Notes under the pieces: model-generated | What the model was told of the DNA's origin: nothing | Databases searched by the model: none | What the model saw: the letters and a program-made list of their open reading frames with translations, nothing else | Position numbers and translations under genes: made by a program | Origin: an uncultured Peptostreptococcaceae bacterium | GTDB taxonomy: Bacteria > Bacillota > Clostridia > Peptostreptococcales > Anaerovoracaceae | DNA: 17,216 bases | Direction of reading: 5' to 3' | NCBI GenBank assembly: GCA_905236895.1 | Contig: CAJOQI010000060.1 | Location: 1 to 17,216 of the forward strand | Part shown: piece after piece, positions 1 to 6,268 of the stretch | Position numbering within the stretch: the first letter of the stretch is position 1 | Layout of the letters: every line of letters starts with the position of its first letter

Positions 1-436
1 CACGGGCAATGGCAACACGCTGTTGCTGTCCGCCGGAAAGAGCCGATGGCTTTCTGTCAAGGAGCTGATCCACGTGAACCAGGGCTGCCATTTCTTTAGC
101 CTTCTCCTTACGCTCAGCTACCGGTACCTTCTGGATTTCCAGAGGGAATGCTATATTCTCCAATACGCTCATATGAGGATATAGAGCGTAGTTCTGGAAT
201 GCCAGTCCTACTCCCCTGTCCTGAGGAGGCATATTGGTTACATCATCATCGTCAAAATAAATCTTGCCTTCCGTAACAGGTAGTATTCCGGAAAGCATAT
301 TGAGCATGGTGGATTTTCCGCAGCCTGATGGTCCCAAAAGAGCAACCAGCTTACCATCCTCAAATGTCATATTGAAATTATCTACAGCAGTAAAGTCACC
401 AAATCTTTTGGTGAGATTATCGATTTTTACGCGCAT
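1..436 (-). CDS. Sugar ABC transporter ATP-binding protein, MalK/UgpC type (partial, C-terminus beyond left edge)
   Basis: This is the N-terminal 145 residues of an ABC ATPase that powers import of a sugar or related solute. The sequence shows the Walker A loop GPSGCGKST at residues 35-43, a Q-loop glutamine at about 81 in AFQNYALYPHMSV, and the signature LSGGQQQRVAIAR at 133-145, where the window ends. The wording around the Q-loop and signature is typical of the MalK/UgpC/MsmK family, whose members carry a C-terminal regulatory OB domain that would lie outside the window. The start is ATG at 436, with AGAGG about nine bases upstream. It lies 140 bases downstream of the binding-protein gene and is probably in the same transcript, with a large stem-loop between them. 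The substrate cannot be told from the ATPase, because one such ATPase often serves several permeases. Confidence 0.95.
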   Translation of the reverse strand, partial: MRVKIDNLTKRFGDFTAVDNFNMTFEDGKLVALLGPSGCGKSTMLNMLSGILPVTEGKIYFDDDDVTNMPPQDRGVGLAFQNYALYPHMSVLENIAFPLEIQKVPVAERKEKAKEMAALVHVDQLLDRKPSALSGGQQQRVAIAR

Positions 437-474
437 ACTGAAAAACCTCTATGAATAGACTTTTAGATACAACA

Positions 475-551
475 GGGGGACGCCTCTAATATGGCCTTCT
501 CCGGAGCCGGAATCATCCCCTTTTCCGGTGGCCATAATAGAAACGTCCCCC
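475..551 (-). repeat. Large imperfect palindrome (stem-loop) between binding-protein and ATPase genes
   Basis: Two 22-base arms at 475-496 and 530-551 face each other around 33 bases. In RNA read from the minus strand 21 of 22 positions pair, two of them as G-U wobbles, with a single U-U mismatch. The outer end is GGGGGACG/CGTCCCCC. The central part holds a second small hairpin (CCGGAA/TTCCGG). No U-run follows on the minus strand, so it is not a standard intrinsic terminator. Two readings are possible: a 3' stabilising or processing hairpin that keeps the binding-protein message more abundant than the ATPase message, or a dispersed REP-like element. From memory, GGGGACG-ended palindromes are common in clostridial genomes; I could not check this. 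Confidence 0.8.
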
Positions 552-576
552 TTTCAAAACGTTAAATTATAAAGTT

Positions 577-1881
577 TTACTGAGCTGCTAATTCATCCTC
601 GATGTACTGAACAGCTTCCTCCAGTGCAGCATTTACGTCTGTACCACCTGCAACCTGGCTCATCAGGGTCTGCAGTGCAGTTCTTGCGAATGCCTGTGTA
701 GTAACAGCAGGGAATGCTCCGGCATATTCCGGATGGAGATAAGTGAAGCTCTCATTGTTGGCAGCGAATTCCTTATAGGTATCTGTTGCCATTGTGTCTT
801 CGAAGAGTGCAGGATAGTTACAAGCTATGCACCAACCAGCGTTCATTTCAGCTTCTGCGAAGAAGTCTGTGAATGCTCCGGCAACCTTTGCTCTCTCTTC
901 ATCGTCATAGTTGAAGATGATGATTCCACGGTTCCAAGCCGGTGTCCACTCTACGCTACCGCCCTGTGGAACCTTACCGATTCCGAATTCGATCTCAAGG
1001 TAAGGAACACCTGCAGCGGATCCGATATAGGAAACCAATGTTTCAGCATTGAAGTCCTCGGAGAAGTAGTTACCAACCTTAGCATTGGTGAAGTAACCAG
1101 CAGCGATATTGTCCTGATAATACTGCATCTGCTCAGCAACTTCAGGTGTGTTGAAGTAGATATTCTCTGCGTCAAACATCTGATTGCCTGTCTGCATGAT
1201 AAGTGTTGCAGCACCGTCTACCTCGGAGTCAAAAGCAAATCCGAACTTGTCAGGATAAGCTTCCTTAATCTTCTGGCAGTTCTCAGCCAGTTCAGCCCAT
1301 GTTTCAGGAGCACTGAGTCCAAGCTCATCATAGATTGCCTTGTTATAGAAGAAAACAGGACCGGAGGAAACGATAGGCAAGATGTGAAGCTTGCCATCTG
1401 CGAAGGAAGTAGCTTCTTCCTTTGTCAGGTCGGAAAGCTTTGCTACGGTTTCAGGAGCAAGATACTGTTCCATATCAACCAACTTGCCGTCTTCCAGATA
1501 CTTTGCTGCTTCGGAAGCATAGTGGATAATGATGTCAGGGCCGTTTCCAGCCATAACAGCCTGATAAACCTTATCAGTGAAACCGTCATAGGGCTGAGAT
1601 TCAGCAACAACGGTCATACCCGGATTTGCTTCGTTAAATGCAGCAACTGCATTCTCAAGGTACTCCAGCTGAGCATCTGTATATGTATGCCAGATTGTTA
1701 CTGTTGTACCATCAGCTGCTTCTGCAGGCTCTTCTGCTGCTTCTTCTTCAGCAGCTTCTTCCTCAGTAGTTTCTTCTTCAGCAGCCGGCTCCTCCTTGGG
1801 AGCTTCTTCCTTCTTTGTTCCGCATGCAGCCATAGAGAAGACTAATGCCAGAACCAGCAATACACTTAGGATTTTTTTCAT
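577..1881 (-). CDS. Extracellular solute-binding lipoprotein of a sugar ABC transporter (family 1)
   Basis: This 434-residue protein should be the membrane-anchored substrate-binding component of a carbohydrate ABC importer. The start is the ATG at 1881, because AAAGGGG lies six bases upstream and it gives a standard lipoprotein signal (MKKILSVLLVLALVFSMAAC, lipid-anchored Cys20). An upstream in-frame start at 1917 would spoil the signal peptide. Residues about 22-57 form a Glu/Ala-rich linker. The mature domain starts with TVTIWHTYTD and contains AFNEANPGMTV and GNGPDIIIHYASEAAKYLEDGKL-type stretches characteristic of solute-binding family 1 (MalE/UgpB-like). The ATPase gene follows downstream and a strong sigma-A promoter lies upstream. 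The ligand is not predictable from the sequence; the nearby FucI-like gene hints at a sugar. A 370-codon antisense ORF over this gene is a shadow. Confidence 0.93.
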   Translation of the reverse strand: MKKILSVLLVLALVFSMAACGTKKEEAPKEEPAAEEETTEEEAAEEEAAEEPAEAADGTTVTIWHTYTDAQLEYLENAVAAFNEANPGMTVVAESQPYDGFTDKVYQAVMAGNGPDIIIHYASEAAKYLEDGKLVDMEQYLAPETVAKLSDLTKEEATSFADGKLHILPIVSSGPVFFYNKAIYDELGLSAPETWAELAENCQKIKEAYPDKFGFAFDSEVDGAATLIMQTGNQMFDAENIYFNTPEVAEQMQYYQDNIAAGYFTNAKVGNYFSEDFNAETLVSYIGSAAGVPYLEIEFGIGKVPQGGSVEWTPAWNRGIIIFNYDDEERAKVAGAFTDFFAEAEMNAGWCIACNYPALFEDTMATDTYKEFAANNESFTYLHPEYAGAFPAVTTQAFARTALQTLMSQVAGGTDVNAALEEAVQYIEDELAAQ

Positions 1882-1920
1882 GAGTATCCCCTTTCCTAAT
1901 AATATATTATGTAACAATGA

Positions 1921-1950
1921 ATTTTAGCACGATAAATCGAGATGTGTCAA
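1921..1950 (-). promoter_or_regulatory. Sigma-A promoter for the sugar-binding protein gene
   Basis: On the minus strand TTGACA (1945-1950) and TAAAAT (1921-1926) are separated by 18 bases, close to the housekeeping consensus. The spacer contains CGATTTATCG (1930-1939), a small palindrome that could be an operator half-site pair, placed so that a bound protein would block RNA polymerase. The start codon is about 40 bases downstream of the -10 box. The promoter call is strong; the operator is a guess. Confidence 0.8.
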
Positions 1951-2025
1951 GAAAAAGCTGACCGTATTCAAATCTCGTTTGCAAGCCGAAAGCCTTGATT
2001 TTTCAACGTTTATTGAATTATATTC

Positions 2026-3219
2026 CTACATCCATTCGAAGAAAGTATGGATCAGTTGAGCATGGTGGCCCTTGCAGATAAGATGGTGATTTCCGATGGA
2101 TTCCGTGAGGAAATATTCAACGGATTCTTCCGGTTTAACCAGTATCTGGGTTCTGCAAAGATTCTCCCTGGTAAGGTTGTCCATAAGCTCAGCATCAGTA
2201 ACAAAATACTCTTCCATCAAACCGTCGCATTTAAAGATTGTTACCGGTCCCTCTGCAATATGACCGCGGAATGCCACACCAATCTGTGACTCAAAGTGGG
2301 TCATAATGGAGAAGTCCTCAGGCATATTTAAGGGAAGTGTGCAGTGAGCAAGAATCATTTCATTCTTTTCAGGATCGATACGGCTTGGGTTAGCCATAAA
2401 TACAGGCTCCCCTGTCAGCTCTCCAAGAAGAGCCATGGAAACCAGTGCGGGAACGTCTCCCTCGCAGGAAGAATATATTCCCTCAGCATTTAGAATTGCA
2501 AGGGCTGTACAGCCTGTGGAATGAACCAGACCCAGCAAATCGAAACAACGAACAGTAAGACCGTTAAGTTCATACTTCTTAACCAAACGCTTCAGTGCGC
2601 CGTAGATATATAGAGCTTCCAGTACCTCGTTTTCGTCGTAGCCTTTGCTCAATACCTTTTCCGTATACTCGTTTGCTTCATATTCCTTATGGGCGATTTC
2701 CTCAAGGAATTCTTCCATGGGAATATCGATAATGCGAATGCCGTTAAGTTCCAGGGACGCTTCTGCATTTGTATCCGATGCTATGAGCCAGTCAGATGGC
2801 TCACCTACCCTAGCAAAGGTGAAGTTCTGCATTCTTTTCTTTGCCGCTGAAATAGCAGCCAGTTGGTTAATTCGTTTTGCTACATATTCATCGGACCCGT
2901 GGATGATTTCTCCTGCTATATCATGCTGCCTAAGATAAGATAAAATCTCCATGGAAGCAGCCAGAGAATTATTTGCTCCTGTGGTTAAAAGGAAACATGG
3001 TTCCGGAAGCATTTCCAAAGATTTTAAAAAAATACCTTCTGTTCCGCCTCCACCGATGAAGTCCAGAACCAGATCGTAGTCTTTAAGATCCTTTGGGTCT
3101 GCCATCTCAAACTCATGTCCCGTCATCTCCGTCAGTTTCTTAAGCCATGGATAATTATCACTATTGGCAATTTCCGCAGCCGCAGTTTCAGAAACCACAT
3201 AGAAAACACCTATCTTCAT
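2026..3219 (-). CDS. L-fucose/L-arabinose isomerase-like family protein
   Basis: This 397-residue cytoplasmic protein resembles the FucI/AraA isomerase-like group found in Firmicutes. The start is the ATG at 3219, preceded by AAGGAGAG; a longer ORF begins at 3273 but lacks a site. The N-terminal half is a Rossmann-like region with a GGGG stretch near residues 55-58. The C-terminal half has SSCEGDVPALVSMALLGEL followed by an aspartate/asparagine-rich segment and AHCTLPLN. These correspond in position and style to the metal-binding Glu and conserved His of the FucI/AraA C-terminal domain. At about 400 residues it is shorter than FucI (about 590) or AraA (about 500), so true isomerase activity is uncertain. 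It is the gene preceding the sugar ABC transporter, which may have its own promoter. A role in metabolism of the imported sugar is plausible but inferred. Confidence 0.75.
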   Translation of the reverse strand: MKIGVFYVVSETAAAEIANSDNYPWLKKLTEMTGHEFEMADPKDLKDYDLVLDFIGGGGTEGIFLKSLEMLPEPCFLLTTGANNSLAASMEILSYLRQHDIAGEIIHGSDEYVAKRINQLAAISAAKKRMQNFTFARVGEPSDWLIASDTNAEASLELNGIRIIDIPMEEFLEEIAHKEYEANEYTEKVLSKGYDENEVLEALYIYGALKRLVKKYELNGLTVRCFDLLGLVHSTGCTALAILNAEGIYSSCEGDVPALVSMALLGELTGEPVFMANPSRIDPEKNEMILAHCTLPLNMPEDFSIMTHFESQIGVAFRGHIAEGPVTIFKCDGLMEEYFVTDAELMDNLTRENLCRTQILVKPEESVEYFLTESIGNHHLICKGHHAQLIHTFFEWM

Positions 3220-3256
3220 TTTTCTCTCCTTCCTTGCCTTGTTTTTACTAACAATT

Positions 3257-3265
3257 ATTATATCA
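3257..3265 (-). promoter_or_regulatory. Extended -10 promoter for the FucI-like gene
   Basis: The minus strand reads TATGATATAAT, a full extended -10 element with TATAAT at 3257-3262, 38 bases upstream of the ATG at 3219. No good -35 box exists; the -35 position (about 3280-3285) falls inside the perfect palindrome 3272-3304. That layout suits a promoter controlled by a repressor binding the palindrome, but a terminator overlapping the promoter is an equal reading. Confidence 0.55.
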
Positions 3266-3271
3266 TAAAAC

Positions 3272-3304
3272 ACTTAACCCCCGCTTTTATAGCGGGGGTT
3301 AAGT
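3272..3304. terminator. Perfect 14-bp stem hairpin (bidirectional terminator or operator)
   Basis: ACTTAACCCCCGCT (3272-3285) pairs perfectly with AGCGGGGGTTAAGT (3291-3304) around the five-base loop TTTAT. Read on the minus strand it is followed by GTTTTATG, a weak U-run, so it may end transcripts from the ORF or hydrolase gene to the right. It also covers the -35 region of the FucI-like gene promoter. Confidence 0.7.
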
Positions 3305-3334
3305 TATTCCGTTGTTCAGTTATTCCGTTATTCC
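3303..3334. repeat. Four tandem 8-base repeats
   Basis: Starting at 3303 the plus strand reads GTTATTCC, GTTGTTCA, GTTATTCC, GTTATTCC. The first, third and fourth units are identical and the second differs at two positions. The array abuts the hairpin 3272-3304. The function is unknown; it could be a variable-number tract or clustered binding sites. Confidence 0.75.
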
Positions 3335-3391
3335 GTGGGAAAATACCTTCTTTTCGTTTTTTCCCCATGGGAAAAGTACTAATTACGCGTG

Positions 3392-3420
3392 AAACCCCAT
3401 CACGATGGGGTTTTTTCTTT
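3392..3420 (+). terminator. Intrinsic terminator oriented on the plus strand
   Basis: AAACCCCAT (3392-3400) pairs with ATGGGGTTT (3405-3413) around the four-base loop CACG, followed on the plus strand by a T-rich run (TTTTTTCTTTTATTT). On the minus strand only TTT follows. The form is that of a strong plus-strand terminator, although no plus-strand gene precedes it. It may also act weakly in the other direction, or end antisense transcription. A further palindrome, TTTTCCC/GGGAAAA, sits just upstream around 3359-3375. Confidence 0.65.
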
Positions 3421-3493
3421 TATTTCTAAAAAATCCATGGGTTTTTGCTCTTTTTTCTCTACTTCCCCAATTTTAACTCACTATCACAGATAG

Positions 3494-3715
3494 CTATACT
3501 GTTATTGTTACAATATCGCCATCTGATGACTCTATATCCACCAAGGTGAAGTGGCCGTTCCTTCTAATATATTGCCTTAGTTCTCTTATGGCCTCCGGTC
3601 CCAGTTGCTCCATAGTGACGGACCACTCTGCCAAACCGGGTTCATTCGCCTCTTTACCCTCTTGTCCATTGGATTTTGCAAGTATTCTCCATGTGAACAG
3701 TAGAATATTCCTCAA
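3494..3715 (-). CDS. Hypothetical 73-codon ORF (doubtful)
   Basis: I do not recognise this product. The ORF starts with TTG at 3715, 12 bases after the hydrolase stop, and has no clear ribosome binding site, so it would depend on translational coupling. The last 40 or so residues (MEQLGPEAIRELRQYIRRNGH, then a short beta-like VDIESSDGDIVTITV) look protein-like, with an amphipathic helix followed by strands; the first 30 residues do not. An ATG in another frame at 3719 stops after about 20 codons, so a frameshifted or decayed small gene is also possible. It has no signal peptide or membrane segment. Confidence 0.35.
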   Translation of the reverse strand: MRNILLFTWRILAKSNGQEGKEANEPGLAEWSVTMEQLGPEAIRELRQYIRRNGHFTLVDIESSDGDIVTITV

Positions 3716-3727
3716 CCATTGGTTGAA

Positions 3728-4552
3728 TTATAGCATCTTTTCCTTTTCTACGAATTCTTCGATGATTTTATTAATCACTTCAGGCCTATCCGTATTGGAA
3801 TTGTGACCGGCCCCTTCGATCCAGCGAATTGGGATTCCGCTTTTCTTTGTCCAGGCTTTGTTGTATCGGATGCAGGATCCTGCGTGATCCTTTTTTCCGC
3901 AAATCAGGAGGGCCGGACATTTGATATCGTATGGAAGGTCCTCTTCCACCGCCTCGGCCAGCATCCTATATCCATGGCCCGCCAAAGCAGCATATCTTTT
4001 CTGGTCCCCGTCGTAAGTCACCATCATCTCTCGCATCAAAGACCGCCCATACTCCGATGTCGCCACCCCATTAGTTCCCTGCTTTAATAACAGCTTCCAT
4101 GGGTAAGCTCGATAAACCGGCTCCATTTTCTTCAGCAAAGAGATCTCGATTCCCGTCATATATTCCTTTTTTAATGGCGCCGAATCGATAGAAATGAATC
4201 CTTTGATTCTCTCCGGAAAAAGCTGGGCAAACATCTGTCCCAAATATCCACCCATGGATTGGCCGATTATTACAGGTTCATAAAAGCCTTCTCTATCCAA
4301 AATTCCTTTTAACCAGCCTGCCTTGTCCTTCAAATCAAAAGATAAGGCGAAGGGATAAGACGCTGCATGGCCCGGTGCATCCCAAACCATCAAAGGGTAT
4401 TTGCTTTCAAAAAACTCTATCTGCTTTTGGAACAATCTGTGATCCGCCGTTAATCCGGGCAAGAAAATAAGTTGAGGTGTGCCTTTTCCCGAGCCATCCC
4501 CGGTCCAATAATGAATATTTCCTAAGGTTGTTTCGAATACTCTTTCTTTCAT
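3728..4552 (-). CDS. Alpha/beta hydrolase-fold protein
   Basis: This 274-residue cytoplasmic hydrolase has the classic fold order. The oxyanion region is FLPGL near residues 30-34, WDAPGH lies at 57-62, and the nucleophile elbow is GQSMGG with Ser99. The acid is probably Asp222 in GKKDHAG and the base His250 in GAGHNSN, so the catalytic triad is complete. The natural substrate cannot be told from the sequence; esterase, lipase-like or C-C hydrolase roles are all possible. The ATG at 4552 is chosen; a TTG at 4558 adds two residues. Neither has a well-spaced ribosome binding site (AAGGA is about 16 bases upstream of the TTG). It is separated from the upstream phosphodiesterase gene by a 130-base hairpin-rich gap. 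Confidence 0.9.
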   Translation of the reverse strand: MKERVFETTLGNIHYWTGDGSGKGTPQLIFLPGLTADHRLFQKQIEFFESKYPLMVWDAPGHAASYPFALSFDLKDKAGWLKGILDREGFYEPVIIGQSMGGYLGQMFAQLFPERIKGFISIDSAPLKKEYMTGIEISLLKKMEPVYRAYPWKLLLKQGTNGVATSEYGRSLMREMMVTYDGDQKRYAALAGHGYRMLAEAVEEDLPYDIKCPALLICGKKDHAGSCIRYNKAWTKKSGIPIRWIEGAGHNSNTDRPEVINKIIEEFVEKEKML

Positions 4553-4610
4553 TTCCAAAGAAACTATTTGTTTTTCCTTCTATCGTGGTGCTATTGTGTC
4601 AGGAAGGGAA

Positions 4611-4662
4611 TCGCTTTTAGCGACTAACTCGACCGAAAAGACGGTGTTGCCTTAGTTCAGGC
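4611..4662. other. Cluster of small hairpins in the gap between phosphodiesterase and hydrolase genes
   Basis: Several small inverted repeats lie side by side: TCGCT/AGCGA around TTT (4611-4623), ACTAA/TTAGT (4623-4627 with 4652-4656) enclosing ACCG/CGGT (4632-4635 with 4642-4645), and the alternative GCCT/AGGC (4649-4652 with 4659-4662). The nested and mutually exclusive stems are compatible with a structured leader RNA of the hydrolase gene, or a weak terminator of the phosphodiesterase gene. It matched no riboswitch class I could recall, and there is no U-run on the minus strand. Confidence 0.4.
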
Positions 4663-4682
4663 TTTGGCGGCTTTTTCATCAA

Positions 4683-5876
4683 TTATGATTCTACGATTAT
4701 CAATGGAATCCTTGCCTCTTCCGCAGTAAGGCCAGCATGTCCGCCGGGCATTCCATTGGCTTGAAAATGGGTTGTGTATATGGATGTTTCTTTAATGGCC
4801 AATGCAAGATAGTCACCTAACATATCTTCAAGTCCCGGTCTGTTTTCACCAGGTCCAAAGAGTTTTTCCTTCAGCACTTCTTCCTTACTCAGAAGCAAGA
4901 AATCATCTCCAAAGTTTTTCTTAAACACTTCAGGAAAAACATCTACGCATTCTTCTTTAACAAAAAGGTTCAAAGCACGGGGTTCAATGGAAGGCATTCT
5001 AACAAGACAGTCCATCACTTCCGGATAATCCCTCATGCATAGATTCTTACTGTCTATATGCCCGTGATCCGCAGTGATAACTACCAAGGTATCCGAAAGA
5101 TCCGCCAGTTCCTCCTTCAGTTTCTCTTCAAGATAAACCATCATTTTATGGGTTTCGCCGCTGACCGTTCCCGTTATATGCATGGTTGCATCGGGCTCAT
5201 TCCAATAAGAATAAATAAACTTCTTACCCGGCTGATTGCAAAGGTCTTTGATGCGAGCAAGGATTTCATCCAGATCCTTGGGGTAAGGTTCCATATAGGG
5301 CATGGCGACATAGGCAGAGGCTTCACCGCCTACTCCGTTGATTTTGTCTATGATATTTGTGTAAGGAATATACTTTGATGCCGCATCAAAGTTCGCAACG
5401 ATTTTTGACTCAGCCAAGGTGTCATTCCCCCACACCAAAGTCTCTCCGTCCTCCCCGAGAGAAGGCTTGGCATCCTCTTTCTCCGCCAGCTGCTCTTTGT
5501 TCCAAAACACTGTTACGTTCTTGTCCAGTTCAGGAAAAAACATATCCCAGCCCAGCCAGCCGTGCTGGTTCGGATAAAGACCGCTTAATACCGATGTTGT
5601 GGCAGCAACGGTAGTTGCAGGATATACGGATGAATATGTGTGTTTAATATGAGAGCGGAAGAATCCCTTCTCATCCAAATGGTCTTCCAAGGATTTGGAA
5701 CCGAGAGCATCAAGCAAAATGAGCACCACGTTTTTATAGTTCTTGGCCAGATACTCATCTGCAATTGCAAGGGTTTTCGCGGTGGTTTCCGCTCCGTATT
5801 TCTTTAAGATTGAATTTGATAGGTTTACGAGACAATTGTCGTAATCCGGCCCTGCTTTTTTTATAATATCTTTCAT
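4683..5876 (-). CDS. Alkaline phosphatase superfamily phosphodiesterase/nucleotide pyrophosphatase-like protein
   Basis: This 397-residue protein has all seven metal-ligand and nucleophile positions expected of the type I phosphodiesterase/NPP group. They are Asp56 in LILLDALG, Thr88/Thr89 in YPATTV (nucleophile), Asp229 and His233 in NEPDATMH, Asp270-His271 in TADHGH, and His380 in GGHAGL. It should hydrolyse a phosphodiester or phosphomonoester with two zinc-type metal ions. There is no signal peptide, so it is probably cytoplasmic, unlike secreted family members. The ATG at 5876 is preferred because AAGGG lies upstream; a GTG at 5900 would overlap the previous gene. It lies 14 bases after the four-TM gene and probably shares its transcript with the GMP synthase gene. 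The exact substrate is unknown. Confidence 0.88.
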   Translation of the reverse strand: MKDIIKKAGPDYDNCLVNLSNSILKKYGAETTAKTLAIADEYLAKNYKNVVLILLDALGSKSLEDHLDEKGFFRSHIKHTYSSVYPATTVAATTSVLSGLYPNQHGWLGWDMFFPELDKNVTVFWNKEQLAEKEDAKPSLGEDGETLVWGNDTLAESKIVANFDAASKYIPYTNIIDKINGVGGEASAYVAMPYMEPYPKDLDEILARIKDLCNQPGKKFIYSYWNEPDATMHITGTVSGETHKMMVYLEEKLKEELADLSDTLVVITADHGHIDSKNLCMRDYPEVMDCLVRMPSIEPRALNLFVKEECVDVFPEVFKKNFGDDFLLLSKEEVLKEKLFGPGENRPGLEDMLGDYLALAIKETSIYTTHFQANGMPGGHAGLTAEEARIPLIIVES

Positions 5877-5890
5877 TCTTTTCCCTTCAA

Positions 5891-6268
5891 TTACCACCAC
5901 TTAAACTCCACCATGCCAATACTTATATCCCACTTCCCAAGTAAGGTCATAAGGAAGATAAAAGAAATGACAATAGTGGTAATGATACTTATAATTACTC
6001 CGACCTTATTTCTATATTTAGGCGATATACTCAACCCCAAAGCAACAAGGCTGCAAACCATGCCCGCTATGGTGGCGAATTTATAGAGGTAGTAGTTTAT
6101 CATTACGAAGAAGCCAAGAAATATGGAAACCAAGTCACCTATGGCCGATCTTCCCAGCCAATCATCAAGCATTAAGGCTGTCCAAATAGCAAGAACTATC
6201 GTAATGATTAATGCTACAATCGCCCAAACGAGAGCGGTATCAGCTATTCTTCGTTTTTGTTTAGGCAT
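5891..6268 (-). CDS. Small four-TM membrane protein of unknown function
   Basis: This 125-residue protein has a basic N-terminus (MPKQKRRIADT) and four predicted membrane helices, roughly at residues 14-35, 44-62, 64-83 and 87-112, ending in KWDISIGMVEFKWW. It is not recognised as a named family. The ATG at 6268 overlaps the TAA of the GMP synthase gene (TAATG), which indicates translational coupling. The in-frame GTG at 6277 is less likely. The phosphodiesterase gene follows after 14 bases. The hydrophobic pattern and positive-inside tail favour a cytoplasmic N-terminus. The function is not predictable. Confidence 0.8.
   Translation of the reverse strand: MPKQKRRIADTALVWAIVALIITIVLAIWTALMLDDWLGRSAIGDLVSIFLGFFVMINYYLYKFATIAGMVCSLVALGLSISPKYRNKVGVIISIITTIVISFIFLMTLLGKWDISIGMVEFKWW

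Noticed and set aside
733..1845. 370-codon plus-strand ORF
   Set aside because: It is fully antisense to the sugar-binding lipoprotein gene, Cys/Ser/Phe-rich with no recognisable domain; a codon-bias shadow.
1951..2025. Intrinsic terminator after the FucI-like gene
   Set aside because: The AAGGCTTTCGGCTT stretch does not form a convincing stem and has no U-run; read-through to the transporter remains possible.
3303..3334. CRISPR array
   Set aside because: The units are 8 bases, directly adjacent, with no spacers and no cas genes.
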